NCBI GenBank assembly: GCA_964534945.1
Contig: CAZHSB010000016.1
Location: 1 to 31,468, forward strand
Source of the DNA: CAZHFA01 sp964534945
GTDB taxonomy: Bacteria; Bdellovibrionota_C; UBA2361; CAKMMH01
DNA: 31,468 nt
Direction: 5' to 3'
In this document: positions 6,644 to 15,199 of the stretch, one piece after another
Layout: each line of letters opens with the position of its first letter
Numbering within the stretch: the stretch's first letter is position 1
The notes under the pieces: generated by a model
The model's input: the letters and a program-made list of their open reading frames with translations, nothing else
The model's database searches: none
Told to the model about the DNA's origin: nothing
Made by a program: the position numbers and the translations under genes

Positions 6644-7642
6644 ATGAAAATTTTATTAGTTCAAACGGCTTTTTTAGGTGATGTGATTTTGTCTACGCCT
6701 GTTATAGAGGGGTTAAAATTCTTATATCCAAGTGCAGAGATTTTTACATTAACAACGCCAATGGCGGAAAAATTTTTGAAATATAATCCCCAAATTTATA
6801 AAACACTAACGTATGACAAACATAAATTATCTGGAATTTTAGAGTTTCTTAGGCAGGTAAGAATTCTAAAGCAGTATGATTTTGATATGGTTTATTCTTT
6901 ACAATGTTCTTATAGAACATCTTTGTTGATATTTTTATCTAGAATAAAAAAAAGAATTGGATTAAAAAAATCAAAATTTTCATTTTTATATACAGACACT
7001 ATAGAAGTTGATAAAACAAAGCATGATGCTTTGAGAAATTTATCTATTTTATCCTTAGATGCAAATATAGAAAAATTAAGTTCTGAATTAAAGCTTTATC
7101 TAGCGCCAAACGATGTCTTAGGAGAAAAATTTATTAGCGATGTTGAGAAAATAAACGATTATATATTACTTTCCCCAGGAAGTGCTTGGAATACAAAACG
7201 TTGGAGTGAAGACCAGTATAGGTATTTAGTAAAAAGACTACTTGAAGATGGAGAAAAAATAGTAATTACAGGTTCTGTAAATGAAAAGAAAATTTGTGAT
7301 AAAATTGCAAAAGATCTTGATGTCGTAAATTTAGTAGGTCAGTTATCAATTGAGCAAACAGTATATGTTGCATCGAAAGCGAAAGCCATTGTTTGCAACG
7401 ATAGTATGATGTTACATATATCTTCTGCTTTTAAAATACCTGTGGTCGTGGTTTTTTGTGCGACGAGTCCTAAATTTGGTTTTGGGCCTTGGAAAAATGA
7501 TAAAGCAATTGTTATAGAAAACAAAAAATTACCATGCAAGCCATGTAGGAGACATGGAAGTAAGAGATGTCCTAATGGAACAAACTTATGTCGCAATATT
7601 TCATATGTAGAAGTTTATAGTGCACTAAGGAAACTCTTGTGA
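6644..7642 (+). CDS. Lipopolysaccharide heptosyltransferase, glycosyltransferase family 9
   Basis: This 332-residue GT9 protein probably adds ADP-heptose to the LPS inner core. The N-terminal MKILLVQTAFLGDVILSTPV block (residues 1-20) is the acceptor-side Rossmann motif of WaaC/WaaF/RfaF. The C-terminal donor domain has SPGSAWNTKRW near 180, then a nucleotide-sugar-binding segment with NDSMMLHISSA near 250. A Cys-rich tail (CKPC, CPNG, C) near 300-318 is typical of the heptosyltransferase II subgroup. It starts 12 bp after the FHA gene and is probably co-transcribed. The exact acceptor (WaaF or another heptosyltransferase) cannot be settled. Confidence 0.88.
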   Translation: MKILLVQTAFLGDVILSTPVIEGLKFLYPSAEIFTLTTPMAEKFLKYNPQIYKTLTYDKHKLSGILEFLRQVRILKQYDFDMVYSLQCSYRTSLLIFLSRIKKRIGLKKSKFSFLYTDTIEVDKTKHDALRNLSILSLDANIEKLSSELKLYLAPNDVLGEKFISDVEKINDYILLSPGSAWNTKRWSEDQYRYLVKRLLEDGEKIVITGSVNEKKICDKIAKDLDVVNLVGQLSIEQTVYVASKAKAIVCNDSMMLHISSAFKIPVVVVFCATSPKFGFGPWKNDKAIVIENKKLPCKPCRRHGSKRCPNGTNLCRNISYVEVYSALRKLL

Positions 7643-7662
7643 TTAAAAGATTCTAGGAATAT

Positions 7663-8103
7663 CTATTGAAGATAAACAATCATGACTCCTGGATTTGACG
7701 ATTCTTCGAAGCTTCTTACAACAGAAATTTTTTGTAATATTTGCGGAAGAGCAGATTTTAAAATTCCATTTCCTATTCCATGTACGAGTTCTATTTTACT
7801 ACATCCTTGCATGATGGCGTCACTGATATCTTTTAAAACTGTATCCTCTAAATCAATAAGATGAATACCGTGAAGGTCAAAACTTTTTGTTAAATTATTA
7901 TGTTGAATGTTTGTTTTTTTTCTAAAATTTATTTTGCTCTTTTTTTTATTGTCTTTTTCTTCAATTTTTCTTATATCAGCTTCATTTGCTTGCATGGTTA
8001 ATGAGTTCATTGTGATTAAATACTCATGATTGTTAAGAATTTTTGTTATTATTCCTTTTCTTTTAAATGAATTGATGAATACGGTTTCGTTTAATTTATA
8101 CAT
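7663..8103 (-). CDS. Small Smr-domain protein (MutS2 C-terminal-like)
   Basis: The 146-residue protein has an N-terminal small beta-barrel-like segment (residues 1-50) resembling the KOW-like region that precedes Smr in MutS2. A Lys-rich linker and a C-terminal Smr domain (about 73-146) follow. Smr hallmarks are FDLHG (usual LDLHG) and VHGIGNGIL (usual HGxGxGxL). Smr domains are DNA/RNA nicking nucleases; in MutS2 they act in ribosome rescue and recombination control. There is no MutS-type ATPase here, so this is a stand-alone form. It is convergent with the heptosyltransferase and divergent from rpmG. Confidence 0.85.
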   Translation of the reverse strand: MYKLNETVFINSFKRKGIITKILNNHEYLITMNSLTMQANEADIRKIEEKDNKKKSKINFRKKTNIQHNNLTKSFDLHGIHLIDLEDTVLKDISDAIMQGCSKIELVHGIGNGILKSALPQILQKISVVRSFEESSNPGVMIVYLQ

Positions 8104-8266
8104 TTTGTCATTCTAAAAAAACTAAAATTTTTATGCTATACAAAAAACAAATAAATATCAAAATTTAATAAAAATTTTGCCTTTTTACTTGATACTTTAC
8201 CTATATTGAGGCATATTAAGAAAGTAATTTTTTTAAAATTTAATTTTTTGGTGAGTAAAGGTAAAG

Positions 8267-8473
8267 ATGGCAAAAATTGCAAAAGAAACAGTGTTTTTAA
8301 TGTCTTCAGAGGATACGGGATATTTTTATACTTTAAGAAGAAATAAGAAAAAAAATAAAGGTGAACAAAAAATTTCATTAATGAAGTACGATCCGGTTGC
8401 AGGAAAGAGAGTTTTATTTGAGCAAAAGGCAAAATTGGTAGCAACAAAAAAGAAATATGTCCGAGGAGAGTAA
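8267..8473 (+). CDS. rpmG: Large-subunit ribosomal protein bL33
   Basis: The 68-residue basic protein matches bL33 across its core: SSEDTGYFYTLRRNKK followed by LMKYDPVAGKRVLFEQKAKL. Zinc-binding Cys pairs are absent, so it is the Cys-minus form. A Lys/Arg tail extends it beyond the usual 49-56 residues. The next gene starts six bases after its stop, and the last codons contain an AGGAG that may serve that gene. It is transcribed divergently from the Smr gene across about 160 bp. Confidence 0.92.
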   Translation: MAKIAKETVFLMSSEDTGYFYTLRRNKKKNKGEQKISLMKYDPVAGKRVLFEQKAKLVATKKKYVRGE

Positions 8474-8479
8474 TTTAAA

Positions 8480-10579
8480 ATGAGAACTCATCGTAGTTTA
8501 GGTGAATTTTCTATAGAAAATGCAGATTCTAAAACAAAGTTAAAGATAATATCTAGTTCTCAATTGGATGAGAGTCAGCCAGAAAAATGGCAAATAGAAC
8601 CTAAAACTAATGATGGGGAAAATGGGGGAGAGAAAGGATCTCTTCCCAAAGTGAAAGTATTAGCAAATTCTGGGAGCGTTCTTTATTCATTTCCAGATTT
8701 GTTGGCTGTAGTTTTTTCTTATTTATTTTTCTTTTTATCAAGTGGATATGTCGAAAATTTAGATCTTAATGATGTCTATAAAAAAAACGGGACAGTCTTT
8801 TTATTTTTTGTATCTTTTGGAGTAAACGGCTATTATTTACTTCGTCCATTTTCGAAAAAAATTATTGATTTTTTAGATAAGATTTCTTTATTAGTCATAT
8901 CGTCTCTTTTTCTCTGCGCAATTTGTGCAGTTTTAAAGTTAATAGATGGCAATCCTGATGTTGAAGTATTTGAAAAAATATTTTTTTGGGGAAGTATTAT
9001 TTTTCTTTTTGACAATATTTGTTTTTGTTCGGGATTAAAGCAGATAAAAAATTCCTTAAGTATGAAGAATGAATATGTTTTTAGTCAATTTGTAAATATA
9101 GCGAGCAATGAAAGTTTAAAAAATGCTACAATCGAACAGACGTCCTTAAAAAATTTAAAAAGAAATGATCTAGTTTACTTAAAGATTGGTGATATTGTAT
9201 GTTTTGATGGTGAAGTCGTAGACGGGGAAGCAATTGTTGCTAGAAGGGTTTATGCAGGAAAGGCGCAAACAAGTATTTTATCAAAAAAAGTATATGTATT
9301 TGCAGGGACAAAAGTTTTAAATGGAGAAGTAATTGTTCGAGTTGATAATTTATTAGAAGATACTTTTATTTTTGATAATATTTCAATGTGTCAAGAAGTT
9401 ATTGATCAGAAAGAAAATATTTTTTCAAAAAAAGTATATCTCTATTATGTAACCGCTTTAGTCATTTTATTTTTAGTGCAATTTTTTATTTTTTCTTACA
9501 GAAATATTGATGGATTAATCATGTTTGCTGTCTCAGGTGCTTTTTTGTTTTCTTTTTTGAAAATTTTTACAACGAAGAATGAGTTTGTAAGTTTGTTACT
9601 AAAAAAAGCATTTTCTAGGAATGTTTTATTAAATAAAAGAGAAGTATTTAAAGATTTTTTTAATATTAAAAATTATGTTTTTGATTTTATAGAAGAAGCG
9701 TTCTCAAAAAATTGTATTGTTGAAGGCTTTAAACTTTATGATGAAAGAATAGATGAAGCATATTTTTTAGAGGCATTATTTTCTGTATTTTCTAGATCAG
9801 ATTCTCCGATATTAAAAAGTGTTTGTGAGTACATTTCAAAAAAGCAAAATGTGATTAAGGTGTATAAGCTTGAAAATTATGTTGAGTACAGTGACATTAA
9901 TCTCATATCGTCTCTTTCAGGAACAAAATTTATCGTTGGTGATGAACCTTTTATGTTGGAGATGAAAGTTCAAGCGCAAGAATCTGATTTTATAACTGAA
10001 GCGAAAGGAAAGAGAGTAATTTATATTGCATTAAATGATATTATTGTTGGCCATTTCATATTGATGCGTGAATTTAATCCATTGATGGAAAAATTATTAA
10101 CACAGATAAAAAATTATGGTGGAAGTTTTTATTTAATGAGTCAAGAACCTGAGGGACGATTAGATGATATTGGACGAGTGATTGGCGTTGAACTATCCCG
10201 TATTCATGGTGGATTAAGTTTAAAGCGTTATCTAGAAAAACTTTCAACACTGGGAGAATATATATTTTTTGCTAATTTAAATACAGATAAAAAAATATTA
10301 AATAGCAGCAAGCATAATGTAGGAATATTTGATCCAGTTCTTTGCGAGGTCGAAAATCTTGATGTAGTAAATTTTGACAATAGTCTTGAAGGTTTTGTAG
10401 ATTTTATAGGGTATTTGTTGTCACTCAAAAAATTTATGCGACATTTTTGGATATTTTTAGGAGTTTCTTCTTTAATTGTAATTGCGTCGTCGTTTGATCT
10501 TGTTTATTTACTATTATCGATTTTTATTTTATCTAATTTATTTCTTATTTTGTTTCGATATAGAGCTGAAAAATTTTAA
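8480..10579 (+). CDS. Pseudo-P-type ATPase: P1B-like membrane protein lacking catalytic motifs
   Basis: The 699-residue protein keeps the layout of a P1B heavy-metal ATPase. It has a polar N-terminus, four membrane helices (about 70-195), an actuator-type domain (about 205-300), two helices (about 318-370), a large cytoplasmic region (about 385-650) and two C-terminal helices. The actuator part retains the family scaffold GDIVCFDGEVVDGEAIV and FAGTKVLNG, but TGES is replaced by AGKA (259-262). The metal-binding CPC helix reads SGAFLF. The phosphorylation loop DKTGT reads DFIEE, with only the Asp (402) left. TGDN appears as SQEP, and the hinge GDGxND as ANLNTD near 598. It therefore cannot work as a pump. 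It is intact, well expressed in appearance and coupled to rpmG, so it is not an obvious decaying gene. Its tail overlaps recD2 by 42 bp, convergently. Confidence 0.8.
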   Translation: MRTHRSLGEFSIENADSKTKLKIISSSQLDESQPEKWQIEPKTNDGENGGEKGSLPKVKVLANSGSVLYSFPDLLAVVFSYLFFFLSSGYVENLDLNDVYKKNGTVFLFFVSFGVNGYYLLRPFSKKIIDFLDKISLLVISSLFLCAICAVLKLIDGNPDVEVFEKIFFWGSIIFLFDNICFCSGLKQIKNSLSMKNEYVFSQFVNIASNESLKNATIEQTSLKNLKRNDLVYLKIGDIVCFDGEVVDGEAIVARRVYAGKAQTSILSKKVYVFAGTKVLNGEVIVRVDNLLEDTFIFDNISMCQEVIDQKENIFSKKVYLYYVTALVILFLVQFFIFSYRNIDGLIMFAVSGAFLFSFLKIFTTKNEFVSLLLKKAFSRNVLLNKREVFKDFFNIKNYVFDFIEEAFSKNCIVEGFKLYDERIDEAYFLEALFSVFSRSDSPILKSVCEYISKKQNVIKVYKLENYVEYSDINLISSLSGTKFIVGDEPFMLEMKVQAQESDFITEAKGKRVIYIALNDIIVGHFILMREFNPLMEKLLTQIKNYGGSFYLMSQEPEGRLDDIGRVIGVELSRIHGGLSLKRYLEKLSTLGEYIFFANLNTDKKILNSSKHNVGIFDPVLCEVENLDVVNFDNSLEGFVDFIGYLLSLKKFMRHFWIFLGVSSLIVIASSFDLVYLLLSIFILSNLFLILFRYRAEKF

Positions 10580-12778
10580 AAGTTCTTGAATACGTTCTGT
10601 AACCAGACACTTTCTTTTACTTAAGCTTTGTTTGCTAATAGCAAAGTTTAAAGCCTTTTCTTGGCCTACGATAATTAATAGTTTTTTTGCTCGTGTGATG
10701 GCTGTATATATTAATTGTCTTTCTAATAAATTAAAATGATACATATTAAGAGCTAATACTACACAAGAAATTTCAGATCCTTGAGAGCGATGAACGCTAA
10801 GTGTATAAGCAAGTTGAAGCTGTAAAAGATCATTTTTTTGATATGTTATTTCACGTCCATCCCAAAGATTTACTTTCAGTGTGCCTAGTTTTGAATTGAT
10901 TGCAGTAATAACTCCTGTATCTCCATTAAAAACTCCAAAATCTCCTAAATTATAATTATTAACCCTTTGGCAAACCCGATCGTTTAATCTAAATGATTGG
11001 TCATTAATCATAATTTCTTGTTCTGGATCTAAAAGTTCTATTGGATTTAAAACATTTTGTAATCGTTGATTTAACTGAATGGTGCCTAGAGGCCCCTTAT
11101 TCATCGGAGTTAATACAACGATTTCATCAGTAGAAATATTAAATTTTTCTGGGATTTGCTCTGATACTAATTTCTCAATTAAAATAGCGGTATCATATTG
11201 AGACTCTTTGGGAATAAAGTAAGTATCTGTTTTTGTAATTCCATTTGGAATTGGAATTTTCGGAATAATTCCATTATTAATGTCAAAAGCAACTTCATTT
11301 ATTTTTGATTCATTATCTCGTCTAAAAATATATGATAATACGATTTTTGATATTTCATTAATTGATAATAAGTCTGCATATATTTTCCCAGGACCTACAG
11401 GAGGAAGTTGATCTTTATCTCCAACCATTATTAAAGTTGCATCATTTGGAATAGCTGCAAACAAGTCTTTTGCAAGTAAAATATCAATCATTGAAGATTC
11501 ATCAATTATAAAAACATCCGCATTTATTTGTTTATCTAAATTATATGTAAAAGATGAGGTTACAGGATCATATTTTAATAATCTATGAATCGTTTGTGCC
11601 TTCATTTCGCAAATATTTCCTAGTCTTTGAGCTGCCTTTCCCGTAGGAGCAGCAAGCTTTACTGTTTTTCCTCCTGCAGAGAAAATACGCGCGAGAACAT
11701 TTATAAGAGTTGTCTTTCCACATCCTGGGCCACCTGTAATTAGGGTAATTTTATTTTTATTTGCTATTTTTACAGCATTTATTTGTTCTTCGCTATATTT
11801 GATATTAGTGATGGCTTCAATTTTTGGAATTGTATCAGTAATAAATTTTTCAGAAATGAGATATGAGTTGTGACTTGTTATTTTGTTGACGATAAATTTT
11901 GCTATAAAACTTTCTGCCATATCAATTATTGGTAAGAAGATTTTTTCATTTCTTGCCATTAGAGAATTTTTAATTAAAAGTTCTTCAATCAATTGATTTA
12001 TAGAAATATCAGGACTTATTTGTAATATTTGTTTTGTCTTTTCTTCTAAAATTTTTTCCTCTAAATAGCAATTTCCATCATCTAAATTTTTTTCTAAAGT
12101 ATGTATTATTCCCGCTTTTATACGTTTCGGATCATCTTTTGAAAATCCCATTTTAAAGGCGATATCATCTGCTCTTAAAAATCCAATTCCCGTAATTTCA
12201 GTGCATAATTTATATGGATTAGAAGAAACCACTTCGATGCTTTTATCTCCATATTTTTTATAAATTAATGTTGAGATAGCTTGACTTATATTATGTTCAA
12301 TCAGAAATCTTATGACTTCACCATCACTTTTTTGTTCTTGTAATATGTTGTAAATTGCAGTGATTTTTTTACTGGTAAGGCCTTTTATGCTCTTTAGGGA
12401 AAGAGGATTGATTAAAATTTTTTCAATGGCATTTTTCCCAAGTAAAGCCACAATTTTTTGGGCTGTTTTTATACCAATTCCTGGAAGGAGCCCACTAGAT
12501 AAATATTTTTCTACTCCTTGTATATCAGATGGAGGAACTTCAACTATAGAAGTCGCCTTTAACTGTCTACCAAATTTTTGATGTTCTACATAATATCCAG
12601 AAGCAACAATATATGCTCCTTCGTACATATTAAAAGCAGTTCCTGTTACAACAACTTCATTATAATTAGCTTCGTTTTCTACGATTAGAATACAAAATCC
12701 ATTTTCTTCATTTTTAAAACGAATTCTTTTTACATAACCTTTGATTGATACAGCATCATTTTCATTTATATTAAGCAT
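10538..12778 (-). CDS. recD2: ATP-dependent RecD2-like DNA helicase
   Basis: The 746-residue protein has the RecD2 order: N-terminal OB-like domain (about 1-80), a helix-hairpin-helix region (about 85-230, including GLLPGIGIKTAQKI), then SF1 helicase domains. Walker A is TGGPGCGKTT near 350 and Walker B is FIIDESSMID. Later motifs include TPMNKGPLGT, the SVHRSQGSE motif V region and YTAITRAKK at motif VI. RecD2 is the RecBC-independent 5'-3' helicase (RecD/TraA family) involved in DNA damage tolerance. Its start overlaps the end of rng by 8 bp. Its 3' end overlaps the pseudo-ATPase gene convergently, so read-through RNA would be antisense to that gene's 3' end. Confidence 0.95.
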   Translation of the reverse strand: MLNINENDAVSIKGYVKRIRFKNEENGFCILIVENEANYNEVVVTGTAFNMYEGAYIVASGYYVEHQKFGRQLKATSIVEVPPSDIQGVEKYLSSGLLPGIGIKTAQKIVALLGKNAIEKILINPLSLKSIKGLTSKKITAIYNILQEQKSDGEVIRFLIEHNISQAISTLIYKKYGDKSIEVVSSNPYKLCTEITGIGFLRADDIAFKMGFSKDDPKRIKAGIIHTLEKNLDDGNCYLEEKILEEKTKQILQISPDISINQLIEELLIKNSLMARNEKIFLPIIDMAESFIAKFIVNKITSHNSYLISEKFITDTIPKIEAITNIKYSEEQINAVKIANKNKITLITGGPGCGKTTLINVLARIFSAGGKTVKLAAPTGKAAQRLGNICEMKAQTIHRLLKYDPVTSSFTYNLDKQINADVFIIDESSMIDILLAKDLFAAIPNDATLIMVGDKDQLPPVGPGKIYADLLSINEISKIVLSYIFRRDNESKINEVAFDINNGIIPKIPIPNGITKTDTYFIPKESQYDTAILIEKLVSEQIPEKFNISTDEIVVLTPMNKGPLGTIQLNQRLQNVLNPIELLDPEQEIMINDQSFRLNDRVCQRVNNYNLGDFGVFNGDTGVITAINSKLGTLKVNLWDGREITYQKNDLLQLQLAYTLSVHRSQGSEISCVVLALNMYHFNLLERQLIYTAITRAKKLLIIVGQEKALNFAISKQSLSKRKCLVTERIQELLKFFSSISKQNKK

Positions 12779-14423
12779 TAGTATTGTTTTTATCTTTTGG
12801 GAAGAATCTTTTTTTCTTTAACAAAGCCTTCCTTTTATTTCTAATCGCAGATTTATTTCTTTCGTTGTCAGAAATTTCTTTTTTTGTTGGTTCTTGAGAA
12901 ATTTCATCATCACAAAGTCGAGATGGATTTTCTTTACTTTCTTCTTGATGAGCTTGCATTTCAAGTTCATATTCGTCAATTCTGAGTCTTGCATCTGGCA
13001 TAATTAAAATTCTAACTTCATATTCGGATTCAAGTCTTGATAGCTCTTTTTTCTTATTATTTAAAAGAAAAATTGCAGGTACTGACGACAATCTTACTTT
13101 TACGAGAGGAACATTTCCGAGGATAACAGCAGCTTGAATTTTTCTTAATACTTCAAGAGCGATTAGTTCAGGATTCCTTACTTTCCCAGTTCCTTTGCAA
13201 TGTTGGCAAGTAATATGACTTTGGCTAGCAAGCGATGCACGAATACGTTGCCTTGACATTTCTAATAAACCAAATCTTGAAAGAGTTCCAACTTCGATTC
13301 GCGCCTTATCATCTTTTGTGGCATCTTTCATTCTTTTTTCGATTTCCATTCTATGATGTTTATCAAGCATATCAATAAAGTCAATTACGATAAGTCCACC
13401 TAAATCTCTTAAGCGAAGTTGCCTTGCAATTGTATCTGCTGCTTCTAAATTTGTTCTAAATGCGGTATCTTCAATTCCTTCCCCAGCAGTACCTTTTCCA
13501 GAGTTTACATCGATTGCAACAAGTGCCTCAACAGGCTCAATGACAACTGCACCTCCAGATGGAAGTTTTACCTCTCTTTCAAAAGTTTCAATTACTTTAT
13601 CCTCAATGTTATAATGCGTAAAAATAGGCTCTTTACTATTATATAACTTAACTCTTGAACGATATCGTGGCATTATTTCTTGCACGAATTCTTTTACAAT
13701 CTCAAAAGTATTTGGATTATCAATAACGATTTCCTTAACAAGTGGCGTAAAGTAATCTCTAATAACTCTCGTAACAAAAGTTCCATCAGTATATAAAATT
13801 GTAGGGGTAGAGGCATCTTTTGCACGGTTTTGAATTTTTTCCCAAAGTTCAAGTTGCATTGTTAAATCTCTTGAAAGTTCACTATGAGATCTATCCAATC
13901 CCGCTGTTCTTATAATAATTCCCATTCCATCAGGGAGTGTTAGATCTTGTGTAAGCTTTTTTAATCGGCTTCTTTCGTCAATACTTCCTTTCCTTGATAC
14001 TCCTCCCTTATCATTTCCGAGCATTAATACAATGTATCTTCCTGGTAAAGAAAGGTATGTAGTAAGAGTTGCACCCTTTAGATCTCGCTCATCTTTTACT
14101 ACTTGCACAATAATTTCTTGTCCTGCTTTGACAACATCTTGTATCTTTATTTGAGAGGCAGCTCTTTTTTTAACGTAGCCGTCTTTAAAATATGATGGGT
14201 GAATATCATTGATTTGCAAAAATCCATTTCTTTCCGTTCCAATATCTACAAAAGCCGCCTGAAGACTTGGCTCAACCCTAGCAATTTTTGCTTTATAAAT
14301 ATTACCTTTTAATTTTTTTCCGACATTTGACTCAATTTCTAATTCAATAGGTTCATTGTCTTCTGTGATTGCAATTCTACATTCTTCTGGGTGAATTGCA
14401 TTAATAAGCATATAGCGTTCCAT
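12771..14423 (-). CDS. rng: Ribonuclease G/E family endoribonuclease
   Basis: The 550-residue protein begins with the S1-type RNA-binding domain (GNIYKAKIARVEPSLQAAFVDIG near 39-62) that RNase E/G enzymes use, followed by the 5'-sensor and the DNase I-like catalytic region. The two catalytic Asp are visible in VAIDVNSGKGT and LIVIDFIDM. The Zn-link is CQHC (usual CPxC) followed by KGTGK. The C-terminal about 80 residues are charged and lack the long RNase E scaffold domain, so RNase G is the better name. GGGAG shortly before the ATG is a good ribosome binding site. It is the first gene of a two-gene operon with recD2 and borders a long non-coding region. Confidence 0.93.
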   Translation of the reverse strand: MERYMLINAIHPEECRIAITEDNEPIELEIESNVGKKLKGNIYKAKIARVEPSLQAAFVDIGTERNGFLQINDIHPSYFKDGYVKKRAASQIKIQDVVKAGQEIIVQVVKDERDLKGATLTTYLSLPGRYIVLMLGNDKGGVSRKGSIDERSRLKKLTQDLTLPDGMGIIIRTAGLDRSHSELSRDLTMQLELWEKIQNRAKDASTPTILYTDGTFVTRVIRDYFTPLVKEIVIDNPNTFEIVKEFVQEIMPRYRSRVKLYNSKEPIFTHYNIEDKVIETFEREVKLPSGGAVVIEPVEALVAIDVNSGKGTAGEGIEDTAFRTNLEAADTIARQLRLRDLGGLIVIDFIDMLDKHHRMEIEKRMKDATKDDKARIEVGTLSRFGLLEMSRQRIRASLASQSHITCQHCKGTGKVRNPELIALEVLRKIQAAVILGNVPLVKVRLSSVPAIFLLNNKKKELSRLESEYEVRILIMPDARLRIDEYELEMQAHQEESKENPSRLCDDEISQEPTKKEISDNERNKSAIRNKRKALLKKKRFFPKDKNNTNA

Positions 14424-14722
14424 AAATTTACTCCCAAGTTTGTAGGAGTCCAGCTACTTAATATTATTTTAAGTTTTAATTTTATATTGTGCATTAACTG
14501 CTGAATGTCATGTATATTAAAAAAAATCATTATATTTTAAAATTTATTAAAAAATCTAAAATTATCAAATAGTTAAAATTTGTAAGGTAACTTAAGCCTA
14601 AAAGTTAAAAACATTTTTGACACGTCTTAATAATTAACTTTTTAGTATTAATTAGCTGAATCCTTTTTAAAATAAAAAATCTAAGATACCAATAAAACCA
14701 ATTTTAAATTAATCGTCTAATT

Positions 14723-14750
14723 TTGTAAATAGACAAACTATTGGTATAAA
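14723..14750 (+). promoter_or_regulatory. Promoter of the twin-hairpin sRNA
   Basis: TTGTAA (14723-14728) and TATAAA (14745-14750) are spaced 16 bp. The predicted start, six to seven bases later, falls at about 14757, precisely where the first RNA hairpin begins. That agreement between promoter geometry and hairpin start is the main support. Confidence 0.5.
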
Positions 14751-14756
14751 TAAAAA

Positions 14757-14936
14757 AGCTGACTTAAATGAATTAACCTCGCTAAAAGTTTCTCCTAAGC
14801 CAGCTCAGACAAACAAGAACTATGCATATTTTTACCTCGCTAAGTTCTTTAATAGGCGTCGTTTGCCCCGCCCTTTCTCTGTTTTTGTATTTGCATTTCT
14901 TTTGATGTTAGAATCTTAAAAAAGATTCTTTTTTTT
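14757..14936 (+). ncRNA. Putative ~180-nt sRNA with two hairpins displaying ACCTCGCTAA loops
   Basis: Hairpin 1 pairs AGCTGACTTA (14757-14766) with TAAGCCAGCT (14796-14805) with a single mismatch. Hairpin 2 pairs AAGAACT (14815-14821) with AGTTCTT (14843-14849). The loop side of each contains the same decamer ACCTCGCTAA, at 14776-14785 and 14834-14843. The stems differ in sequence, so the motif is conserved while its scaffold is not. A C-rich stretch (14863-14873), unusual for this AT-rich DNA, and an intrinsic terminator follow. ACCTC is complementary to the GAGGT core of Shine-Dalgarno sites, so base-pairing with several mRNAs is a plausible role. No known RNA family was recognised. Transcription from the plus strand is inferred from promoter and terminator. 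Confidence 0.55.
14910..14936 (+). terminator. Intrinsic terminator of the twin-hairpin sRNA
   Basis: An 8-bp perfect stem AGAATCTT (14910-14917) / AAGATTCT (14922-14929) with an AAAA loop is followed directly by a run of seven T. The T-run lies only on the plus strand side, which fixes the direction. Confidence 0.75.
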
Positions 14937-15016
14937 GAGATAATTACCAAAAAAGGTATGAATGTGTGTGCGGTAAACAGGAGGAAGCTTTTTTGGTATT
15001 TACTATATCTCAAAAA
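14932..15016. repeat. Long two-part inverted repeat, 11 + 11 bp, with a 32-nt loop
   Basis: The outer arms TTTTTGAGATA (14932-14942) / TATCTCAAAAA (15006-15016) and inner arms TACCAAAAAAG (14945-14955) / CTTTTTTGGTA (14988-14998) are both exact. A 2/7-nt internal loop separates them. The 32-nt loop contains GGTAAACAGGAGGAAG, including a perfect AGGAGG. Neither strand has a T-run after the outer arm, so it is not an ordinary terminator. Its left arm shares the T-run of the preceding terminator. It may be part of an RNA, a processing site or a small palindromic element. Confidence 0.55.
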
Positions 15017-15199
15017 TTAACATAAACTACGCAAACACTCTAATGGTGATATAAGCAAAGAACATGCCATAAATATAATTAGCTAGAATTATTATATATT
15101 TTTGAAGTTCGACTTTTTATAAAGAAAAATTTTCCTGTTTTTTTGACGAAAAGTCATTTTTTTGACCATTAATAGAAAAAAAGAATTCATTTTATAAAG

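Noticed and set aside
8136..8447. Minus-strand ORF of 103 codons across the smr-rpmG gap and rpmG.
   Set aside because: It is Phe/Leu-rich by AT composition and lies largely opposite rpmG, which is a firmly recognised gene.
14339..14530. Minus-strand ORF of 63 codons overlapping the rng start in another frame.
   Set aside because: No Shine-Dalgarno sequence or family match, and it overlaps the well-supported rng start.
14795..14827. Minus-strand 10-codon ORF (MHSSCLSELA) preceded by GAGGT, like a leader peptide.
   Set aside because: No terminator or gene follows it in the right place on that strand, and it falls inside the plus-strand sRNA hairpins.
14849..14866. On the minus strand a tmRNA-like resume sequence GCAAACGACGCCTATTAA (A-N-D-A-Y-stop) appears.
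   Set aside because: The tag would be only five residues with no ALAA-type end, and I see no tRNA-like 5' and 3' ends. The promoter and terminator around it point to plus-strand RNA.
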